In this document: positions 57,265 through 64,000 of the stretch, piece by piece | How the letters are laid out: the number at the start of each line of letters is the position of its first letter | Position numbering within the stretch: position 1 is the first letter of the stretch | Source of the DNA: Pycnococcus provasolii | Taxonomy: Eukaryota > Chlorophyta > Pseudoscourfieldiophyceae > Pseudoscourfieldiales > Pycnococcaceae | Length of the DNA: 64,000 nucleotides | Direction: 5' to 3' | NCBI GenBank assembly: GCA_938743325.2 | Contig: OW568901.1 | Coordinates: 124,001-188,000 of the forward strand | Program-made: the position numbers and the translations under genes | The notes under the pieces: model-generated | Databases searched by the model: none | Told to the model about the DNA's origin: nothing | Seen by the model: only the letters and a program-made list of their open reading frames with translations

Positions 57265-57287
57265 TTGCTCATTCAGTAACGGAATGG
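57265..57287 (+). promoter_or_regulatory. Shared 3' UTR motif, TPR-PRMT gene
   Basis: TTGCTCATTCAGTAACGGAA (TGG), 13 bp after the stop; see the same words at 35195 and, on the minus strand, 62055-62080. Confidence 0.45.
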
Positions 57288-57536
57288 ATGTAGTATACTT
57301 TGTTGTTGCTTATTTCGACCACCTCTTTCAACGCACGGAGGATGAACAACACATCATAGTTCTATATAACGCATGTGTGTCTACATACGTGTTACCACCC
57401 TATTACATAGTACATGTGTAAGGTGCACGAAAACCTTGTGTAGCATACAGTACATTGACAACGGTTAATTATTTATAATAATCAATTTTATAATAAATTA
57501 TTACATTATTCTGCAGCACCGCATATGCGGCGCGCT

Positions 57537-58718
57537 TCAGCGTCGCGGAGGCGGCGGCGGCGGCTCCCGATTCATCGTCTTGACGTTGCTGATGAGCCCA
57601 ACAGCGCGCATTGGGAGCACGAACAAGCGCCACGACAGGTCCAGGCCCGGCCTCTCCGCCAGGTTCCCGTGCACGTGGTGGTGCTCGTGCATGTCCTCGC
57701 CGATAAGCACCATGATCCATTGGAGCCTGTTGATCATTGCGAAGAAGACGTTCGGCGCCACGGTCGCCCTGACGTCGGCGGCGCGGCACCCATACTTGTC
57801 CGCCTCCCCGGACTTCGGTATGTGGTTCAGCACGTTGAACCAGAGCGTGAGCACCTGCGAGCCGTAGCCGGTCATGCACGCAACCCACAGCCCCGTCGAG
57901 CCGAGGAGGCGGTAGGCGAGCAGATATTCGAGGAGCATTGGCAAGGAGCACCACGTGTCGATCAGGCGGGCCGCCAGGCTGTCGCAGTGCCGAGGCACAA
58001 ACTCCTCCTTGATGGTGCGGTGTTCAACCAGGAAGGCGTAGGCGTCGACGGGGCTCTCGAGTATGGGGGAGTGCGGGTCGACGTTGTTCGGCGAGCCGGT
58101 CTCGCGCTTGTCGGCGTCGCAGAACTTGTGATGGGCACGGTGGTTGGTCGCCCACCACAGCGGGCCGCCCTGGGCGGCGAGGCACCCCAAGCAGTGGAGG
58201 AAGCACGACGCGAACGGCCCGCACGTGAACGCCTGGTGGGCGCTGTACCGGTGCATGGAGACGCTCATGCACGCAGCCTTGAAGATGATCCCCACTACCA
58301 AGGCGGCCAGGCACGCCACCGGCGCCGTGAGCAACGGCACGAAGAAGAACAAGGCGAAGTAGGCGGGCGTGAGCACGGTGGCGTAGAACCAGCGCTCGTT
58401 GCTGACTCCCCCGGTGGGGCGCTGCCCCAGGATCACGCAGAGCACGACGCACGCGAGGTACGACGTGGTCCCAACGTCCCACGAGAGCCCCAGGAGGTCC
58501 CTCGTCAGGACGTACTGCGCCCCACCGAACAGCAACGCGTACCCGACCTCCGTGACGTGCATGCCCCCGCGCCGATACCAGGGTCGCAACTTAACAGGCG
58601 GACTTTCACTGCCATGAAAGAAAGGTTGACGCTTCTTGTCATTCCCCAACCCTGAAACTGACCCTGAGGCATTGCCCACCAAGCGGCCGCCGCCTCCTGA
58701 GTTGAAGCGTGTCCGCAT
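57537..58718 (-). CDS. Membrane acyl desaturase (acyl-CoA/acyl-lipid delta-9 type)
   Basis: 393 residues from an ATG. The three histidine boxes that bind the di-iron centre are HRYSAH (156-161), HRAHH (193-197) and HEHHH (344-348), the HxxxxH/HxxHH/HxxHH layout of stearoyl-CoA-type desaturases. Four hydrophobic segments (about 58-75, 85-100, 115-148, 165-185) and another at 260-290 fit the membrane fold. GGPLWWATNHRAHHKFCD is close to the family's GD..WWA..HR.HH. No cytochrome b5 domain is fused. The first ~50 residues are Gly/Ser-rich without a clear transit peptide, so ER or plastid location is open. The protein ends in a proline run followed by Arg-Arg. Confidence 0.92.
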   Translation of the reverse strand: MRTRFNSGGGGRLVGNASGSVSGLGNDKKRQPFFHGSESPPVKLRPWYRRGGMHVTEVGYALLFGGAQYVLTRDLLGLSWDVGTTSYLACVVLCVILGQRPTGGVSNERWFYATVLTPAYFALFFFVPLLTAPVACLAALVVGIIFKAACMSVSMHRYSAHQAFTCGPFASCFLHCLGCLAAQGGPLWWATNHRAHHKFCDADKRETGSPNNVDPHSPILESPVDAYAFLVEHRTIKEEFVPRHCDSLAARLIDTWCSLPMLLEYLLAYRLLGSTGLWVACMTGYGSQVLTLWFNVLNHIPKSGEADKYGCRAADVRATVAPNVFFAMINRLQWIMVLIGEDMHEHHHVHGNLAERPGLDLSWRLFVLPMRAVGLISNVKTMNREPPPPPPRR

Positions 58719-59251
58719 CGGCGCGGAAATGGCGCGCGCGCGAGAGGGGGAAGTGGCGTGTGGCCCGGCGGCTCGGAGCGATGAATGGCCGCGTGGCCGC
58801 GTGGGGGGGTGAACTCCGGCCGAACCCTACGAAGGGTACCCTTCCCGGGTACCCTTAACCCTAAAGGCGTTTGTCGTGCGCGTTGAAAAAAAGTCAGGAC
58901 GAAACTGTGTTTGCGCAAACACACCTTCCCCCAGCCCCCAGGTGCCAGGGGTGTTCGTCCAACCTTTGGGACCCCGGTGACGTCGACCCTTTTCCTCGTG
59001 TAATAGACAACCACTCTTTAGTTGCTACCTACATACTTAAGTAGTCGTCTTAAGGTTACTGTACTACTGGGAGTTGTCCTTGACGGACGGACAACTGCAG
59101 CCTACCTGAGGAACGCCGTCACAAATTTCCCTTTCTGGGGGTTTGACCCTTAACGTCGAACCCCGTAACGGAATGGGAAGCAGCCATGGCGCTGTAGGGT
59201 TCGTGAACAAGTAAAAGATATAGTAGAAGAGGAGAATGATATTACAATCGT
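58719..59251. other. Intergenic between desaturase and copia fossil
   Basis: Holds the desaturase 5' region, GGGTACCCTTCCCGGGTACC palindromic words near 58836-58855 joined to CCTTAACCCTAAA, and probably LTR sequence of the copia fossil toward 59220. No gene. Confidence 0.5.
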
Positions 59252-60007
59252 CTACTTCTTGGACAGCGGCCTCACGCGGGCGCGGCGTACTAGACGTTTT
59301 CCCCAAATCAAAACCCACAGGTAAAATCTCCAGTTGGGGGTTTCACCATACAACAAACCCCTAGGTCCATATACTCCATCACTCCCCCTTGTCAGCATCG
59401 GGCTCCTGCGATTTCTGAGTTCTGACACATCGTTCCTCCATTCATGATGATGTGCATCATGGCAGCATGCTGTTTCTGCGAGAGCGGTTTGGTGAATGGA
59501 TCTGCAAGCATCGCCTCCGTGGGGCAGGCTATCCTCGATGAGAACCACATCAATATCGGTATATTTACACGTCCATGTCGACTCCTCCATTCGGCTTCGA
59601 AACATTTGCAGGAGAAAGTTCCAGGCTTGTTTCCCACAGTCGTCGTACTCGCTGTAGCCACTGAGCTGAATGATGAGCGGCGAACTCGTCGTCTGAGTCG
59701 TCAGTATCTCGTCAAAAAGCTGTCGCTGATCCTCGAGCTGTCGTTGCGTCCAAATCGGTTCGTTCTGTGCTCCGAACCCACCTGGTTGATCATTGATAAC
59801 GTCGTAGAGGCTTGGACCGCTGATTGAGTTCGGCTGAAACTGGTACTTCTTCAGGCGTTTTTTCGTGATCCCTTTGCGCTTCGTCTGGCGTAAGCGCGCC
59901 TCGAATTTCGCCTGATAGCCGACCCACAGCTCTGGTGTTCTGCCATCAAACACAAGCTTGTTGTTGTTGTCATTCGCTTCCTTCTGAGTCGCCATACTGA
60001 GGCTCAT
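59252..60007 (-). mobile_element. Ty1/copia retroelement fossil
   Basis: Minus strand. From an ATG at 60007 the frame starts like copia Gag (KLVFDGRTPELWVGYQAKFE, QFDEILTTQT-like helices). Within 500 bp another frame shows PTEAMLADPFTKPL, the very end of copia Pol (after RNase H). A GGGGGAGTG purine stretch then leads into LTR-like sequence shared with 49040-49180. Only the two ends of the element are recognisable, so it is broken and old. Confidence 0.65.
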
Positions 60008-60365
60008 AACCTGTTACGGGTTCAGAACAACGGCAGTAGAAAGAAGTGTGTTTCTGTCCTACTCCGCCATGAATGCGGAGGGAAGAATTATGACCACACC
60101 TTTACACGAGTTGGAGCAGAGGGTCCGATGACGCGCGATGCGTCATCGACTCCTCATGTTCCTTATTACTATGTAAAGTAGGTCAGTCTGTCTGTCGATT
60201 TAGAACGAGGAACAATTAACAATTTGAGAAGAAAGACAAAGTATAGGCGGATTGGGGAAACCGCTGCTAAACCCTATCGCTAAACCCTAGGAATCGCAAC
60301 ATCTAGGAATCCCCCAACTCCAAGAACCCGAATTAACCCCGAATAATCAATCCTCCTCACCACGG
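60008..60365. other. Intergenic; fossil flank and LPA1 promoter
   Basis: The left part is probably leader/LTR of the copia fossil (with GATGACGCGCGATGCGTCATC, a near-palindrome at 60128-60148). The right part has two CTAAACCCTA telomere-like words at 60268-60290 and a CCCCGAATAATCAATCC leader before the ATG. Confidence 0.45.
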
Positions 60366-61967
60366 ATGGAGTTCTCCCATTGCGATGGGGCCATTCGCTC
60401 TGGGGTCGCCCTCACCACAAAACCCACTTGGAACCCACAAACAAACTCTTTCCGGATTTCAGATTTCAGGAGGGCCATGGCTGCGTCTTCGCATATGCCT
60501 CTGTCAATGTCCTCCTCTCAGGGTGCGTCACGTCGGTCTGGAGGAGGAGGACGATGTGTGTCGCGCTCTCACTCCTTTGGTCATGGTGCTCCTGCTTTGG
60601 GGTTACCTTCGTATAAAAAGCTTCATGGTCATGCTCGTGCTCCTATTTCTCTCAGTGATACACTCTCATACACGTGTCGTCGTCGTCGTGATTTGGACTC
60701 TGGTGCCAGCCATGATCTTCACCTTCACCTTCGTTTCCAACAAACCCGTTTGAAAGCGTTTCCGTCTAATCAGCAAGGGACGACAATCGCTCTTTCCGCA
60801 TCTGTCGAACCTAAGAGCGCGGAAGAGTCCATCAACCTTGGACTCGAGATCTTCAAGGACAAGGCGGCGCCGCTGAAAACACGCGCGGCGAAGGCGCTCA
60901 ACCTCTTCAACCGAGCCAAGGGCATGGCGCCCAACGACGACGAAATGAGAGCAGCACTCTACAACGGCGCGTGCTGCGACGTACAGCTCGGCAACTGGGA
61001 CGACGCCGCGGACGCGCTGCGCGTGTGCATCAACGACTACGACCTCAAGTTCAGCGTCCTCCTCAGCGATCCAGACATGGCGCCGTTCCGGGAACGGCGC
61101 GAGTTTGACGAGCTAGGCGCGGAAGTGCGCGGTGGAAACCCCGACTCGAAGAGCAAGGTGCGCTTGCGCGCAGAGGCGCGCAACCCATTCCGGTTCAGCC
61201 GCATGACGATCCTAGGCGGGCTAGACCTCGGCGCTTTTGTTGGGCTGATCATCATCACCGCGAAGCTCGTGGGACAGCTCGCGAACGGAGGTGCGCCCGC
61301 GCAGCCTTTGATTGAGGGCGAGGAGGCGGAGACGATCGCGACGAGTCTGCAGAACTTTGCCATCAACCTCGTCGCCGTGCTTGGACTGAGCTACGTGCTG
61401 AAGGGCGAGTTTGACAACATCAAGCGCGACGAGGATGCGGCGGAGCGAGAGGAAAGCGTGGGAACTCTACAGGTGAAGATTGGTAAGAGGCGCGTCGTAC
61501 CTCTGAGCCGGCTGAGGCAGTCCGCTCGCATTGTCGTGCTGTACGGCCCGCGAGGCATGCTGAGTGGTTCGGTGAAGGATGCGAAGCGCAGATGGGCCAG
61601 CGAGCTTAAGCGCCGCGGCGTGGTGATTGTGCAAGTGCCAATCACGGGACAGGAGGAGGAGGACGACGAAGAGTCGAGGGGATTTGCCTCGTCGCCCGAC
61701 GAAGCAGAGATGTCTCCGATGGAAGCGGCGGTGGCGAATGCGGGTTCCAAGGGACTTGAGCTTGACGCGGTGGCACTCGACGAGTGGCGTGCATTTTTCG
61801 ACAGGTTGATGTCGGAGAAGGACATGAATCGCCGCGACGGTGTGTACCTGCAGCTCAATCTCGACGGCGCGATTCGCGTCAGCGGAGTGGGCATGCCCTC
61901 GTGGGACGCGATGGCCACGGGCTTAAGTCTGAAGGAGGACTGGACGAATCGCATGGTGGAGCAGTAA
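60366..61967 (+). CDS. LPA1/REP27-like photosystem II assembly protein, chloroplast
   Basis: 533 residues from the first ATG. A second ATG at 60477 (MAASSHMPLSMSS) has a better context and would start a typical transit peptide, so it may be the real start (496 residues). After a Ser/Arg/His-rich N-terminus of ~145 residues, ~150-250 are TPR-like (SINLGLEIFKDK, LYNGACCDVQLGNWDDAADA, LLSDPDMAPFRERREFDEL), the pattern of LOW PSII ACCUMULATION 1 and REP27, which help make and insert D1. Two hydrophobic segments (AFVGLIIITAKLVGQL; FAINLVAVLGLSYVL) follow, as in LPA1. The C-terminal ~190 residues are stromal-type with a Glu/Asp-rich loop. The call rests on motif and layout. Confidence 0.75.
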   Translation: MEFSHCDGAIRSGVALTTKPTWNPQTNSFRISDFRRAMAASSHMPLSMSSSQGASRRSGGGGRCVSRSHSFGHGAPALGLPSYKKLHGHARAPISLSDTLSYTCRRRRDLDSGASHDLHLHLRFQQTRLKAFPSNQQGTTIALSASVEPKSAEESINLGLEIFKDKAAPLKTRAAKALNLFNRAKGMAPNDDEMRAALYNGACCDVQLGNWDDAADALRVCINDYDLKFSVLLSDPDMAPFRERREFDELGAEVRGGNPDSKSKVRLRAEARNPFRFSRMTILGGLDLGAFVGLIIITAKLVGQLANGGAPAQPLIEGEEAETIATSLQNFAINLVAVLGLSYVLKGEFDNIKRDEDAAEREESVGTLQVKIGKRRVVPLSRLRQSARIVVLYGPRGMLSGSVKDAKRRWASELKRRGVVIVQVPITGQEEEDDEESRGFASSPDEAEMSPMEAAVANAGSKGLELDAVALDEWRAFFDRLMSEKDMNRRDGVYLQLNLDGAIRVSGVGMPSWDAMATGLSLKEDWTNRMVEQ

Positions 61968-62054
61968 CTTTTCCTTGCTTTTTGTCATTATTTCTGTTTG
62001 TTGCGAGTGGGGTGTGTGACATAGAACGACCGACCGTCCGTTGGAAGGAAGTGA

Positions 62055-62080
62055 ACCTCATTTCATTACTGAATGAGCTG
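62055..62080 (-). promoter_or_regulatory. Shared 3' UTR motif, eS8 gene
   Basis: On the minus strand GCTCATTCAGTAATGAAATG lies about 40 bp after the eS8 stop. It resembles the motif after the stops at 35180 and 57251. Confidence 0.4.
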
Positions 62081-62115
62081 CAATTCCAGGTACAAGACGT
62101 AGTAGGGACGTCGCC

Positions 62116-63169
62116 TTACGCCTTGCTCTTCTTCTTCTGCATCTTCTTCACGTAGAACTGCAGCTCCGTTCCTTCGAGGATGTATCCGTCGCAGCGTCCG
62201 CACTGTCCCGGCCGGCTGGTGACGCACGCGTACAGGCGTCCGGTGGCAAACTGGTCGAGCAGGTTGACATCCACCTTGTGATTTTCGTTGCGCTTGGCGA
62301 TCTTCGCCGCCACGCTCGCGCTGCGCTTAACTGGCGCCTCCGGCTCCATTCCCTTTCCCTTCTTTGTGAGGTAGATGATGTCCTCTCCGTAGTGACGCTT
62401 GTACCACGCGCGGAACGGCGCGGCGTCAACCTGGATGACGCAGTTCTTCACGAGAGTCTGCGTACGCACGAGGTCGTTGTTGGACGCGTTGTACGACACG
62501 TCCAGCAAGCGCGTCTTGCGCGTGACCGATTCGGATCCCCACGAGAAGTTGCCCGCGTCGAGGCGGAGCGCGCGGAACTTGGTGTTTCCACCGCGCACGC
62601 GAACGGGGCGGACGTCGGCGTTGGGTGCCAGCTTGGTCATCGACGGCTGACGTCCGAGCTCATACTTGCGCTTCTTGTGCCAGCGCGGCTGCTTGCCTCC
62701 CGTCCGGCGGCGCTTGTGAAGCGAGTCGCGTGAAATACCCTGTGGTGAGAAAGGAGGGTAGTAAGTAGTGAGGTTTGTTAGTTCCACATGGATGAAGGTT
62801 GGATGGATGCGTATTTTTGGTACGATGATCAGACACCACCACCAACGACTCCCGCCAGAGACGAAGACAACGACGACCTCATTCATCTCCCCCTTGACTT
62901 GATGAGCAACAGACGGACAGACGGACAGACTCCGACTCCTTTTCCCAGAGCAGAGAGATTGCGCGACGCCCCGAAAGCAAGAGAGAAAGCGCGACCTAGG
63001 GGCCAACACGAAAGCAAGCTCTCGAGATCCCACAGCCAGCAGGATATCCCACGAGCGAGCGAACCAGCTCGCGAGGGTTGTCGCCACGCAACAACACCAC
63101 ACCACACACAAGAGCTCCAAGAACGTTATGGGACGAACACCACAAGAGCCAGCAAGCAGCACGTACCAT
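62116..63169 (-). CDS. RPS8: 40S ribosomal protein eS8 (RPS8), two exons
   Basis: 208 residues. Exon 1 is only the ATG (63167-63169), followed by donor GTACGT. A 427-bp intron (62740-63166) ends in CACCACAG, and exon 2 (62116-62739) begins GGTATTTCACGC, giving [12 protein letters not shown]. The family signatures follow: [10 protein letters not shown]-like ([15 protein letters not shown]), [29 protein letters not shown] and a C-terminal [17 protein letters not shown]. This is an essential small-subunit protein. An intron right after the ATG is common in ribosomal protein genes and may aid expression. The length equals the usual ~208 residues. Confidence 0.96.
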
Positions 63170-63787
63170 GTTCACAGAATGAGGGTGGAATTGTCGTCGG
63201 CGAGGAGGGAGGGGGGAGGAGCGACGGCGGCGGCCCAAGACGTTCTCAGATGGGGATACCCCAAGGGTTTTCCTCCCCGTGAATCTGTGGATGGGCCAGG
63301 GGGGTGGGGAGTTCGGGGATCCCTCGTTGTCGATCAGTCCAGTACCAGATTCAAGAAGGGGGAGGGGAGGGACGGGGATCCGTCGTTGCCGACCAGTCGA
63401 GGGGAGGGGGATTTTTGGGGATCCCTCGTTGGGCCAAGGGGGGAAATTCTGAGGCTCTGCAAGGGCTCTGGACAAAAACGTGCATCTGTCAATTTATTTC
63501 CTCCCGAGTCACTTTCGGGGGAGCCTGCTCATGAATCGTCGAGGAAGGAATAAATGGCGGGATCGGCGAGCTCTTCACCACACTCTTCTTCAGGACCAGT
63601 ATGTAATAGTCTATCACTCACGCCTACCTGGTGTGTGTCTCGAGGTGAGAGAGAGATCGGCTTTTGACGTGTCCAGCCAGAAAAGAAAACAACTTACTGT
63701 ACGTTGTACTTTGCACTCCTGGAGCATTTCAACGACGGAAATATATATTGTATGTACTGTATGTAACACTCCTGTACTACCGTACGT
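63170..63787. other. Intergenic, eS8 5' region
   Basis: Upstream of the eS8 ATG. G-rich plus strand with GGGATCCCTCGTTG/GGGATCCGTCGTTG words repeated at about 63317, 63374 and 63418. Near 63740-63770 there are TATATATTGTATGTACTGTA-like words. No gene is supported. Confidence 0.45.
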
Positions 63788-64000
63788 TCAGTCATCCTTA
63801 TCCCGACGATCGTCCTCGTCACCAACGTCGTCGTCATCCGCAAATGCGGCATTTTCGTCGCTCTCCGCCGCCAGAGAACACCACAAGATGTATACACTCA
63901 CGCACAACCAGCTCAAATTCGTAAGCACGCTCACAAATCCAACCATCTCGCCAGCGTCGCCGAATAAACCACCCCACATATTCACGAAACCAGGCAAAAT
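63788..64000 (-). CDS. Membrane protein, C-terminal part (runs off the window)
   Basis: The minus-strand frame is open to the right edge, so only the last ~70 residues are present. It reads PGFVNMWGGLFGDAGEMVGF, a hydrophobic helix (VLTNLSWLCVSVYILWCSLA) and an acidic tail DENAAFADDDDVGDEDD with a basic/acidic end. It looks like a membrane protein with a cytosolic acidic tail. Family not recognised. Confidence 0.5.
   Translation of the reverse strand: MLPGFVNMWGGLFGDAGEMVGFVSVLTNLSWLCVSVYILWCSLAAESDENAAFADDDDVGDEDDRRDKDD

Overview
The window reads as nuclear DNA of a small, gene-dense, GC-rich, intron-poor photosynthetic eukaryote, most likely a flagellated green alga of the prasinophyte grade (inference). 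The pointers are chloroplast proteins with N-terminal transit peptides (LPA1/REP27-like, a plant-type aspartate kinase, an NTF2-fold protein with a lumen-type signal), a motile-cilium gene (DRC1), an AIR9-type A9-repeat protein, a plant-type UDP-sugar pyrophosphorylase and scattered interstitial TTAGGG/CCCTAA blocks. Most genes are single long open frames. The clearest intron is in the eS8 ribosomal protein gene, between the ATG and codon 2.

Layout. 0-1.7 kb: copia-like fossil and unassigned DNA. 1.7-8.4 kb: a divergent pair, a single-module CoA-ligase/KR/ACP/TE-like synthetase and a free-standing thioesterase. 9.3-12.4 kb: ATG3 and UDP-sugar pyrophosphorylase, convergent. 12.4-14.2 kb: repeats. 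14.2-21.3 kb: DRC1, a 29-residue LRR-repeat protein, an NTF2-like plastid protein and aspartate kinase. 22.0-33.1 kb: a whole-looking, very young Ty3/gypsy-type element whose Pol carries a PHD finger, a Tudor-like segment and a methyltransferase-like C-terminus. 33.9-35.2 kb: an RPA1-like gene lacking its 5' part and most zinc ligands. 37.0-40.0 kb: coiled-coil/A9 protein. 41.2-45.7 kb: a large receptor-like membrane protein. 45.9-47.3 kb: a TET/JBP-like dioxygenase with a small ORF starting 3 nt after its stop. 47.3-49.8 kb: fossils and repeats. 49.8-51.5 kb: Gfo/Idh/MocA oxidoreductase. 53.5-57.3 kb: TPR-PRMT with two methyltransferase units. 57.5-58.7 kb: acyl desaturase. 59-60 kb: copia fossil. 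60.4-63.2 kb: LPA1-like and eS8. A membrane-protein gene runs off the right edge.

Most noteworthy are: (1) the synthetase/thioesterase pair, in which the fused TE-like domain seems to have lost its nucleophile and histidine while the neighbour keeps a homologous intact set, with two TCACGTGA palindromes in the shared intergenic DNA; (2) the retroelement with chromatin-reader and methyltransferase-like domains and a RanBP2-type finger in its Gag; (3) a roughly 320-bp module duplicated upstream of two unrelated genes, 24 kb apart, in the same orientation relative to each gene; (4) the reversed order of degenerate and intact methyltransferase units in the TPR-PRMT; (5) the RPA1-like protein without its zinc ribbon ligands.
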